Notes under the pieces: generated by a model
The model's input: only the letters and a program-made list of their open reading frames with translations
Database searches by the model: none
Told to the model about the DNA's origin: nothing
Source of the DNA: Puccinia triticina
Taxonomy: Eukaryota; Basidiomycota; Pucciniomycetes; Pucciniales; Pucciniaceae
Direction of reading: 5' to 3'
Length of the DNA stretch: 64,000 bases
Assembly: GCF_026914185.1 (NCBI RefSeq)
Contig: NC_070561.1
Coordinates: 4,774,001-4,838,000 of the forward strand
Program-made: the position numbers and the translations under genes
Shown here: positions 32,216 to 41,766 of the stretch, in pieces
How positions within the stretch are numbered: the stretch's first letter is position 1
Layout: the number at the start of each line of letters is the position of its first letter

Positions 32216-33375
32216 GGGAAAAAGGCCCAAAATTGCCCCCAATGACCACCGCATCCTCAAAAAATCATGAAAATGTTGGCTTTACTTTTAGTAGTCACAC
32301 CAGAGTGACACAAACTGGAACATTTCTCATTGGAATCACTTCAAGCTACACATCATCACAAGTTATTCCAGTCATCATCTTAAAACTTTCAATCTACTCA
32401 CAAGGCTGCTCCACCACTGAACATAAAATGGATACTCCCGACCAAAAGGAGGTGTATCAACATACTTTGCCAAAAACAGATTTATTTCTTTGAGGCCACC
32501 AATAGAATCACACTATGATTGATTGCAAAATAATTTTGGTCAATGTGCTGAAAGGTAAAAAGATACAAGCCAATACATCACAATTGCTGTCATTTTTTGC
32601 AGTGCTCATCAGGCCCACTCACCTTGGCATGGTAGTGCCATATTAAAACTCTCTTTGCTTATAGTTCCACAGATCCTAAATTAATGTATTGAAATACGAA
32701 TCCATTTTGTCAAACTGTGGCATGTAGTCTTGTTTCAGTAGTGTTTCTTGTTTGGATCCCTCAAAAATAAAATATGGAAATCCATTAGAATGATAGATCA
32801 CTTTGTGATTTTGGGAATTATGTGCCCATGACCATGATTTAACTTTATAAGTAAAAACCATGTAGATATATTCATAAAAAATCAGAATACCATCAGATCA
32901 CATCTATGGCTGATAGTTATTATAAATTTGACATTTTCATTTATGTGGGTCTAATTTAACATCTTCAAGGGTACCAGACGGTCTAGGAAGTCTTTGAATG
33001 TGCTGAATAATGAACAATTCAAAAGCTGGTAATCACAAAGAAGAATCAGCCAAAAAGAAATCTGGTCCATTTTCAAACAACACAGCACAACAAAAAATTT
33101 GAATTGTTCTTGTTCTTCTTAATATAGGGAAGCATGTTTGGCAATGCCATTGACAGCTTATCAGCAAGTTTCTAAATCTGGAAGGCCGCCTCCAGTCTAA
33201 ATAAATTATGTGTGTGACAAAAGGCTGCCAAACATCCATTACGAATATGATGCACTGGGACCCACCCCCAATGGGGATTGATGGGATGGGAGAGAATTCA
33301 GTGAATCTTTGATGGCCAGTGGACAGGACTCCCTGCAGCTTCGCAGAGAAAGAGGGGGATGACTGGGTGTGCAGC
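32216..33375. other. AT-rich stretch, no gene recognised
   Basis: Possible Helitron body at the left. On the minus strand about 33033-33170 reads protein-like in more than one frame (for example ADKLSMALPNMLPYIKKNKN) but cannot be tied to a family. Confidence 0.3.
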
Positions 33376-33559
33376 TTAAGGATAGCAGCGTCTGGGAGGG
33401 ACAAAACAATTAAAAGAGCTGGGTAACAGGATGGGCACCGGAGTTGAGTGGGGAGATGTAAGGCGGGGTGGTTGAGTCACTTGAGGAGCAAGCATACATA
33501 CATACATCCAACCGGCAGCTGATTGCAGCAAATCAATTGGCGAGCTAAGCAACTCACAA

Positions 33560-34404
33560 AACTGCCCGCTTCCGGCACCAAGCTTGAGGGAATACCATGC
33601 ACCCAAGGTGTGGGAGCGATTCCTTAGCGCAGAATTTCTCTTGGCGACGCTAACCATGACGCTTTCACCAAAATCATGGGATGATCCAAAGACCCACCAA
33701 AAATCATATCTAGAGGAACGAGGTCCATCAATTAGTTGCATGCTTGACTCGGAAAAAAAAGGGGGAAATGACTGACATGAACAGACCAGCAAGTAAGATG
33801 GTACCAGTCTTGAAGCTATCAAGCTTCAATAGCGTGATAGCATTGAAGGCAAAGCTGAGAGCAAACAAGTTGGAAAGCATCCATTGTTTTGTGTACCATT
33901 TGACCGCGGAGAGGATGACAGAGATGGCGATGAAGCCAATGTACCAGTTGGTGAACCGGAGACTGAACAAGACATCTGCCGTGTTCCGGGTCAATCTGAA
34001 CTTGTATTTTGTCTGTCTCGCCCAGGTCATCGGGCCGAGATTTGTCTTGGTGATTGTCACCAACATTGTTGCTAGCGCTCCCAAGCCCATCAGCAAGAAA
34101 TATCCGGCAAACAGGACATTGATGAGGTCTTTGTTCAGGTACTTGAACACAAGATACAATCCTAATAACTCTCCCAAGCCCCTGATCATCAAATTTCAGA
34201 TGTAAATAGATATGCAGGAAATAAGTTGGATTGGTGGAAGGAGTGGATAGCCTGGGATGTGCGAAATGACTTACAAGACTGAGACCAGTAAGCGTCTTCA
34301 CTGGTCATTTGCTTGATAGCTTCCTCTTCCTCATTGGAAGATTCAGTGGAATCAAGAGAATTTTTTCCTCCCTTTTTCTTCAACACAATTGGAGCCCAAG
34401 TCAA
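33560..34404 (-). pseudogene. signal peptide peptidase (presenilin-type) fragment
   Basis: Intramembrane aspartyl protease of the signal-peptide-peptidase family, which cleaves leftover signal peptides in the ER membrane. Exons seen on the minus strand: 34404 to about 34273 (LTWAPIVLKKKGG, EEAIKQMTSEDAYW); 34181-33777 with several hydrophobic helices (LLGLYLVFKYLNK, NLFALSFAFNAITLLKL, FKTGTILLAGLF); and from 33709 (IYDFWWVFGSS, then VMVSVAK), joined across a 67-bp intron in exact phase. The first catalytic Asp (YD) is present. The second, in GxGD, and the PAL motif were not found downstream. Joining the first two exons in frame needs an unusual GTCTCA donor or one lost base in a G run. Probably a truncated copy; a diverged continuation to the left cannot be excluded. 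Confidence 0.7.
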
Positions 34405-35353
34405 AGCAGAATGATGAGATCAGCTTGGTCTGTTTTTTTTGTTGTTGCTCTTGCTGTTGGGCGGAGTCAAAGGTTAGTTTGCAGGGCTCGCTGGAGCTCT
34501 CAATCGATGCTTGGCCACCGGCGAAGGCAGCTGGGACAAGCTTGGGGTGTTGAAGAGAAGCAGGGAGCAAGAGGCATAGCGCTCCTTCTGCTTCAGGTCC
34601 TCCATTGTTGTGTCGTCGCATGACGGGAGCGAGTACATAGATCAACAGACGGTGGCGCAGGTTTGGGCCTCTTCCCTGGGCGCCACGCAGCGCGTTGGGA
34701 TGCGGATCATTGTTGATTGCTGGCAGGTTGGGGTTGTACTTGGAGGAGGGCGAGGGGAGTGGGCTATGGTTGTGGTGCTTGGTTGGCGGCGATGGAGTGG
34801 TCGTCATCCCTGTTGTTGCTGCGGTTGTTGTTGTTGGTGGATCTCGAGCCAATGCGGAAGAGCTTATTCCACGACCGTTGCAAGCCGCCTGAGCTGGTTG
34901 TATCGATGGACAAGCAAATCTGGACGGTATTTACATTGAGTTTGCTTTGCGTGGCGTTGGTTTGCGGTATGTATGTACATACATGAAGGTGGCGTTGATG
35001 GTGTGGGTCAGGTAGAGTCTGTTGCCTGTAGCGAGGATGTTGGCAGATGGGCGTGGTCTGAATTTGTTAGGGGGCGGGGTGCAGACAATTATAAAAGGAA
35101 GAGAGTCGGAGGCCAAAATGTTTCCTCAGGCGACTCTTGGGCTGTACTTCCAGCTTGAGGGTTGTCTCACCCCCGTCTGCTGTTGCATTTGCGCAGTCCG
35201 GCGGGGGATATTCGTGGACCCCCTGTGCTTCCGGGCTGGGGGTCTTCTTCCCAACGCTTTTTGACCCTGCTAGACAGGGATGGGCGTTGGGCCACGGTGC
35301 GTCAGCTTGCTGCGCTGGGTGGCTGGTTGTGGGTTGCAGATATTTTTTTGCCT
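34405..35353. other. 5' region of the SPP-like gene; no further exon confirmed
   Basis: A minus-strand frame beginning near 34650 (MYSLPSCDDTTMEDLKQKERYA on paper) could hold the N-terminal exon of the peptidase, but no helix typical of the family start is evident. Other frames are low-complexity. Confidence 0.25.
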
Positions 35354-35467
35354 GCACCAGGAAAAAACAATGATAACTTGTCTGCAAGTGACATCAAAAA
35401 GTACAAAGGCCCCTTTGTACTTTGCTATGTCACTTGTTGGCAAGTGATCATTCTTTTTTCCTGGTGC
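35354..35467. mobile_element. 114-bp foldback MITE
   Basis: Arms GCACCAGGAAAAAACAATGA and TCATTCTTTTTTCCTGGTGC are complementary with few mismatches, and pairing continues to the perfect centre GTACAAAGG/CCTTTGTAC near 35402-35420. No target duplication was identified. Confidence 0.7.
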
Positions 35468-35674
35468 TGTAGACTGTTTTTTTGGTGTGTGCATGTTTTT
35501 TGTAGGCAAAACCGCGGTTTTTTGGCTTGTTGTATTAAAAAAAGGGAAAACCTTTCTTTTTTTCGTAATTTTGGCCTTTTGTAAGGGGAAATGTGAGCCT
35601 GAGTCTCTATAGTGACAGCAGGACACAAGAAATGGGGGGGCAATAGTTGGATTTCTTGGGATAAAGAAAATACA

Positions 35675-35711
35675 ACTATGAGAGAAAGAGAGAAAGAGAG
35701 AGAGAGAAACT
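35675..35711. repeat. GA microsatellite
   Basis: Purine run of AGAGAGAAAGAGAG type. Confidence 0.85.
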
Positions 35712-35914
35712 TAGCAGGATCAAGATGAAGAGAAGTACTAGGTTATTCTAGTGGGAATGCACGTCCACTGGCAATGCTACTCTTCAGAAGAGTGCTGCTA
35801 ATCTGTGCTAGAAAGAGCTACAGCTTCCTCTCAGGAGGGTATCTGGATTAGATAAGTTTAATCCAGCCACAATTTTTTAGCTTCCTTCTGGATAGTCAAG
35901 GTTCTTAAAGGGAA

Positions 35915-36045
35915 ACCTGAGGGACAGCCCTGTAACCTAGATTTGAGGCAAAGGCCAACTGATAATGAGGGACAGCCCTGTGATCAAGATTGAGGCAAAG
36001 GCCAGTAGATTTGGAGGGACAGCCCTATGATCAAGAAGGAGACAA
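35915..36045. repeat. 47-bp tandem repeat, about 2.7 copies
   Basis: Units start GAGGGACAGCCCTGTGATCA and contain GAGGCAAAGGCCA; starts at about 35920, 35968 and 36015. Confidence 0.75.
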
Positions 36046-36955
36046 AACCAGCAGAAAGAGCAGATCAAGCAAGACACAGAGTTGTACCTCTGAGATAAAC
36101 AAGGTTCAGTGAAAGAGGTTACTTACTGTCAATATCCTAGGCGCCTGTGACGGTAGGTATACTGGGAGTGTTGTAAGCTCTTTGGTGGTGATCCTGGGGT
36201 TATCTGGGTGGTGGTTCTGGTGTGCTGAAGTCTGTAGATCCGCCTCAGGAAAGGGGGATCCTGACTACGAAAATTTTCACAGTTTGCTTATGTAATCTAC
36301 ATATGTACATGTGGTTTGGCGCGCCTGGTAGCGCTGACACGTCACAACTGCGCATGCGCGCCACAACTCAATAACTCAGGGAAGGAGTATAGTTACAAAG
36401 AGTTGGTAAGTTGTAACTAGGGTTAAAATTATGTGAGGAAACAGAATATGAAGTCATAACAAGGTTATCTCTTAAGATGAAAAAGATATAAAGTAATTTA
36501 TATGTAACAAAGGTAGAACAGGCAGCTTTTAGGTCAGCTGTGATGACTCTAAGGCTGACAGGAAACCCTTGAATTTTTTTTCTACAAACCTGAGGCTTTA
36601 ATATAATTGGATGTAAAGGACAAGAATATTGAGATGATGAAAAGAGGAAAGAGGAACAAAAGAAAGAAAGCAACCAGAATATAACAACAAATCCAAGATC
36701 ATGTTTACAAACCAACTGAGTATTAATCTAAGTTCACTAAAACCTGTAACTCATTGAACTTTGGTTCCAGGGTTTCCCCTCATCAAAACCAAAAAAACCA
36801 TGAGTTTTAACTCAGTAGGGCTGGCGCAAATCCCGCTAACCAGTACCCTAAGCCCCCATTGCCTTTGACACTCCCCTGTGGCTTTAAAGTGCCTAGGTGG
36901 GGGAGCGTGGGGGAAAACCGTTGGTGAAAATGGAGGCCCTATTTATATTCTTTTC
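36046..36955. other. no gene recognised
   Basis: Contains GCGCATGCGCGCC-type palindromes near 36350 and a 115-codon minus frame (36368-36715) with hydrophobic segments but no recognisable family. Possibly noncoding repeat DNA. Confidence 0.3.
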
Positions 36956-36959
36956 TACT

Positions 36960-37570
36960 GGAGGGTCTTCCTTCCAGTTGGTAGGGTTTACAGCCCTTTT
37001 GACCGGAAGGGATTCCCTCCAGTCAGATAGGCTGTAGAGCCTCTTCGCCTGAAATTATTTAATTCCGGTCAAAGAAGCTGTAGAGCCCCTTCAACCGGAA
37101 GGGAATCCTTCCAGTCAAAGAGGCTGTAGAGCTCCTTTGACCGGAAGGGAATCCTTCCAGTCGAAGAGGCTGTATAGCCCCTTTGACCGGAAGGGAATCC
37201 TTCCAGTCAAAGAGGCTGTAGAGCCCCTTTGACCGGAAGGGAATCCTTCCAGTCGAAGAGGCTGTATAGCCCCTTTGACCGGAAGGGAATCCTTCCAGTC
37301 AAAGAGGCTGTAGAGCCCCTTTGACCGGAAGGGAATCCTTCCAGTCGAAGAGGCTGTATAGCCCCTTTGACCGGAAGGGAATCCTTCCAGTCGAAGAGGC
37401 TGTATAGCCCCTTTGACCGGAAGGGAATCCTTCCAGTCGAAGAGGCTGTATAGCCCCTTTGACCGGAAGGGAATCCTTCCAGTCGAAGAGGCTGTATAGC
37501 CCCTTCGACCGGAAGGGAATCCTTCCAGTCAAAGAGGCTGTAGAGCCCCTTTGACCGGAAGGGAATCCTG
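36960..37570. repeat. hairpin-array minisatellite, 46-bp unit, array I
   Basis: About 13 copies of a 46-bp unit formed by two adjacent hairpins: GACCGGAAGG/GAAT/CCTTCCAGTC and GAAGAGGCT/GTAG/AGCCCCTTC. Copies to the left are more diverged; copies from about 37080 are almost identical. All three minus-strand frames are open over the regular part, because 46 is not a multiple of three and the unit lacks stops in that direction. The resulting 46-residue repeat peptide (SKGLYSLFDWKDSLPV...) is judged noncoding. Confidence 0.93.
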
Positions 37571-38285
37571 TGAGATTTCACAGAACTAAGAGATTTAATT
37601 TCATTGTGAGAAAGAGGTCTATCTGTCAGGCACAGAGACTTAGGTAAGAAAAGGAAACAACTATTACCTAAGAGCAGATTGGAGGCCGACTCTGGTAATG
37701 AGATATGAGGAAAGTTGAAATGCAAAGGGCTCCAAAGCAGCTTGGACCACGCGTAGGCGGCTGAAGACAGATGTGTCCGTAGGGTGGATTGGTCACTGCG
37801 AGAGTCGTCAGTGACTGGGCTTCCTGAGGGTAAGCTTAGGAGATTTTTCTCTTACAGGGACTCGGTAGGCGTTGCGCTCAACACTAGCCAATCCAAGCTG
37901 AGAGATTGCAGGAGCTGCCAATTTCTATGTCCAAGTGACAGCGGTCAGCTTCTGGCAATCCTGACTTGGCACTGCAGCGCAGGAATTACCTCCTCTTGAG
38001 GGGCTGGTGATCCTGTTGCTGAGGCTTGAACCGGAACGGTCTGGGTTGGCGTCGGAAGCTGGCGTGCTGTATCATAGAGAGGACTCTTGTCAGCATTGCT
38101 GTCCTAGCTTTGACGATCCCAGCTTACCTACTCACCTTGAGAAGGTTTGGGTTTGCTTGGGTCGCTTGGGCGCTTCGTCTGTTGATGACGTGGCTAGAGG
38201 GGAGCAGAGGATTCAGTGTTAGCTTGATCCTACTGCCTGAGAGGAGCATCATGCATATGCATGCGCCTGAGGGTCGCGCAGACTC
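37571..38285. other. no gene recognised
   Basis: Unique-looking DNA between two arrays. A 94-codon plus frame at 38026-38310 runs into the terminal repeat of the next element and is not convincing. Confidence 0.3.
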
Positions 38286-39402
38286 AGAGCATCCACCACC
38301 GTCTAGGTAAATCTTTAGGTAGCCAGCAAGTCCCGCGAGGCTTGGTTGCTTAGCTAAAGAAATAATCCACCCTCGCCAGCCGGTATTGGCTCGGTAGGCA
38401 ACGTTGATTTAGATAACGACACCAACTAGCAGCAACTCCACCCTTGTGTTTATGTATGTACATACATACACCCCTCGGTAAGGAACACAACACCGCTGAT
38501 GACACCCTCCAGTCATACAATTGGTGGCCGGTCGACTTATCGACTGGTCATACTATTGGTGACCGGTCATTGTACCATCAATGACCGGCCATCAAATCGT
38601 CTGACCGGTCATCCAATTGAATGACCGGTCATCCAATTGAATGACCGGTCATCCAATTGAATGACCTGTCATCCAGTCGACTGACCGGTCATCCAATTGA
38701 ATGACCGGTCATCCAGTCAACTGAGCGGTCATCCAATTGATTGACTGGTCATCCAATCAAATGACCGGCCATCTAATCGGATGACCAGCTATCAAATCGT
38801 ATGACCGTGACCGGTCATCCAGTTGACTGACCGGTCATCCAGTCGACTGACCGGTCATCCAATTGGATCAACGGTTATCTAGTCGAATGACCGGTCGTCC
38901 AGTATCCAATTGATGAATGAGATGAATGACCGGTCATCCAGTCAAATGACCGGTCATACTATCAATGGCCGTTCAAACGGCAGTCTTTCAAGTGCAGTGT
39001 GGTGGTCTTAATATTTGACCGGTCAACCTATTGAATGACCGGTCATGACTGGCCGTTATGAGGACTGGTCATCCTATCATGACCGGTTGATTGATGACCG
39101 GTCATCCCATTGATGACCAGTTGATCGATGACCGGTTGAGGGGTGGAGAGCTACTGGCATGTATGTATTTATCTGCTGTGTATGTACATGTGCTGGGTCT
39201 TGTGGCGAGGGCAGTTGGCAGGCTTGCTAGAATGGTCTTACAGAGGCTCTGTAGCCGTTGGTAAATCTAGCGAGCCTTAAAGATTGACCAAACAACTATT
39301 TAGCTAAAGAGCCCTAAAGAGGGCACGGGGGTAGAAAATTGCTTACATACTCGGTAAATATGCCTTACCAAGCGGGTTTACAGAGACGGTGGTGGATGCT
39401 CT
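38286..39402. mobile_element. TIR element carrying a 20-bp GACCGGTC array
   Basis: AGAGCATCCACCACCGTCT at 38286-38304 and its exact complement at 39384-39402 are 19-bp terminal inverted repeats enclosing 1.1 kb. Inside, about 38560-39140 is an array of TGACCGGTCATCCAATTGAA (20-bp unit) and variants. Each unit contains two palindromes, TGACCGGTCA and CAATTG. No transposase and no target duplication were seen, so the superfamily is open. Confidence 0.7.
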
Positions 39403-39505
39403 CACCAATCCCCCTTGCGGGGTTAGGTTTCAGTTCCTTGCGCTTCCTTTGCTCAGGGCCTGGGCCCGAGTCTTGAACTTGCTCTGGGCCTTGGCCCGAG
39501 TCTTG

Positions 39506-40218
39506 ACAAATCCTTCCAGTCGAAGAGGCTGTAGAGCCCCTTCGACCGGAAGGGAATCCTTCCAGTCGAAGAGGCTGTAGAGCCCCTTCGGCCGGAAGGG
39601 AATCCTTCCAGTAGAAGAGGCTGCAAAGCCCCTTCGACCGGAAGGGAATCCTTCCAGTCGAAGAGGCTGTAGAGCCCCTTCGACCGGAAGGGAATCCTTC
39701 AAGTCGCAGAGGCTGTAGAGCCCCTTCGACTGGAAGGGAATCCTTCCAGTAGAAGAGGCTGTAGAGCCCCTTCGACCGGAAGGGAATCCTTCCAGTAGAA
39801 GAGGCTGCAAAGCCCCTTCGACCGGAAGGGAATCCTTCCAGTTGAAGAGGCTGTAGAGCCCCCTCGACCGGAAAGGAATCATTCCAGTCAAAGAGGCTGC
39901 AGAGCCCCTTCGACTGGTAGGGAATTCTTCCAGTCGAAGAGGCTGTAGAGCCCCTTCGACTGGTAGGGAATCCTTCCTGTCGAAGAGGCTGCAGAGCCCC
40001 TTCGACCGGAAGGGAATCCTTCCAGTCGAAGAGGCTGCAGAGCCCCTTCGACCGGAAGGGAATCCTTCCAGTCGAAGAGGCTGCAGAGCCCCTTTAACCG
40101 GAAGGGAATCCTTCCAGTCGAAGAGGCTGCAGAGCCCCTTCAACCGGAAGGGAATCCTTCCAGTCGAAGAGGCTGCAGAGCCCCTTCGACTGGAAGGCAA
40201 TCCTTCCAGTCGAAGGCT
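39506..40218. repeat. hairpin-array minisatellite, 46-bp unit, array II
   Basis: About 15 copies of the same 46-bp double-hairpin unit as the array at 36960, here usually GAGGCTGCAGAGCCCCTTCG or GAGGCTGTAGAGCCCCTTCG. The minus strand is again open in all three frames (a 256-codon frame at 39430-40200). Copies differ chiefly by CG/CA/TG changes and TGTAG/TGCAG in the loop. Confidence 0.93.
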
Positions 40219-40224
40219 GCAGCA

Positions 40225-41030
40225 ATGGTGAAAGGCTGCGCTGCGCTACAAAAAGCGCCCGTTTTAGCGCAGCGCAGCGGGCGCCCGCTACGTGCCCGCC
40301 CCAAAAAGCTGTAGCGCAGCCATAAACCGCTGCGCTACGGCTAAATTTAGCTCACTTGCGCTATTCCCCAGGTGAACAAGCGCAAGCGCAGCGGGAAAAG
40401 CTGCGCTTTTGAGCTAATATAGTGCAGCGCAGCTGAAAAAAGCTTTTTGGCGCTAAAGTTGCGCTGCATGCGCTTTTCTGCTGTGAAAGCGCAATAGCAC
40501 AGCAGCTCTGATTTGTTTCGAGGCGGCAGCATAGCCCACAGTTGAGGTCTTGGATATGATGGATCCCAAGACCTCTGCTGTGCGCTGCAAGAGACTCCGG
40601 AGAGGGTGGCCGCTGGCTTTGCAAATACCCCTTGGCTCCTCCAATTCATACATCCCGCTGTGGTTTGGTACCTCAAGCTCTACTTCCCTCCCCTTCCTCA
40701 GTCTGTCGCCCCCATCATCTGTTCTTTCAGAGTTTTTGCTTCCCAATTTGTTTAGTTATGGCTGCCAAAGACAAACACCCCAGACAATCAACCCCTCCAA
40801 AAAATCCCGACCTCGCCAGTGATCAACATCAATCAAACCGCAGAGAATCTTCCCGTATGCGCACCCCAATTACTTGCGACTGTCTTGCTTGTCCTGCGAG
40901 CTCTGCTTTGGTCAAACAAACATTCTATGGCGCAGCAAAGGTGTGCTCATCAGGTCGGTCTATTCTTTTGGTCCAAAAAATCAAGCACTGCATTAGCAGC
41001 CACATGGGGCTGTGAAACAATGTTATGTAT
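40225..41030 (+). mobile_element. relic of an internally deleted hAT element
   Basis: Starts with a GCGCAGCG-rich region (40225-40470, motifs in both orientations) like hAT subterminal repeats, followed by a short frame with a hAT C-terminal block. Exact ends were not fixed. Confidence 0.45.
40758..41015 (+). pseudogene. hAT transposase remnant (N- and C-termini fused)
   Basis: About 85 codons from ATG 40758 (MAAKDKHPRQSTPPK). The C-terminal half, LACPASSALVKQTFYGAAK, then VCSSGRSI and CISSHMGL, matches residue for residue in pattern the dimerisation block of the intact transposase at 112-408 (LACSASSCAAERIFSSAAD, VCSSGRGS, CVSSHLWL). The entire core is missing. Confidence 0.65.
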
Positions 41031-41187
41031 ACTTTTCCTCAACACTGATTCATTGTTTATTTCAAAATCATCTGATGTCCCCAAATGAAATGGTTTCACT
41101 TATTAAATTATATTTCTTCAGGGGCTGTGAGGGAGACTTTGCAATGTTGTCTGAATTAAACCTGATCTTAATGCACAGTCTGAGACA

Positions 41188-41217
41188 AGCAGCGGCGAAG
41201 CCGCCCTAAAAGTCTAG
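41188..41217 (+). mobile_element. Helitron-type 3' terminus
   Basis: GCAGCGGCGAAGCCGC hairpin, then CCTAAAAGT, then CTAG followed by T. Same layout as the ends at 32186 and 53550 but in plus orientation. The element would extend to lower coordinates; its 5' end was not located. Confidence 0.6.
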
Positions 41218-41766
41218 TTCGATATAAAAGACTTATAATCATTAATGACGCTTTACCAGAAACAAAAGCGCATGACTCAACAATCAAAATGACATCCTTC
41301 TTATCACTTACCTAAACTTCTATTAACATAGTCCTAATAACAGCAAAAAATAAGTCAGTTGTTACAAATTAGACTGACCTTATACTTGTAACTCTTGCAA
41401 ACCCTTGTCAGCAACTTTACCCTTCTTTCTTTTACCTAAACTGTCAGCCGGCAAGCAAAACCAAGTTACCCTCAACTTGCCAACTTTCTGTTTTGCTATA
41501 CTGTCTGCAATTATTACTAGTTTCACACTCATTTCACTTGTTTCTTCATATTTCACACTATTTGATTTTATTATTGACATAGCTTATGTATGCTTGTATC
41601 TAGTAAAACTCAAGAAGCCTGATACATAACTTGTACTCCTCGAACTCTATTGTTCCCTAGACTTTCAGAAGAGACAATAATAAAACTTCATTTTATTTAC
41701 TCGTTCCTCTTGAGCTTGAAGATACATCAACCAATCACTACTTCAAGTTTGCTCAACCCTCTCAAA
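41218..41766. other. AT-rich stretch, no gene recognised
   Basis: Likely 3' flank of the decayed gypsy element; pyrimidine-rich on the plus strand. Confidence 0.3.

Noticed and set aside
34309..34986. Plus-strand frames of 89-109 codons opposite the SPP-like gene
   Set aside because: Composition is low-complexity (GGG/VVV/WWW runs) and they overlap each other; probably noncoding.
35137..35584. Plus-strand frames of 78-140 codons around 35.3 kb
   Set aside because: They run across a foldback MITE and poly-T tracts.
39430..40200. 256-codon minus-strand repeat protein
   Set aside because: It is the frame-cycled translation of a 46-bp tandem repeat open in all frames; there is no start context, and the frame runs into a different flank.
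36960..40218. CRISPR-like array of regular repeats with 46-bp period
   Set aside because: The whole unit is repeated with no unique spacers, and the genome is eukaryotic; this is a minisatellite.
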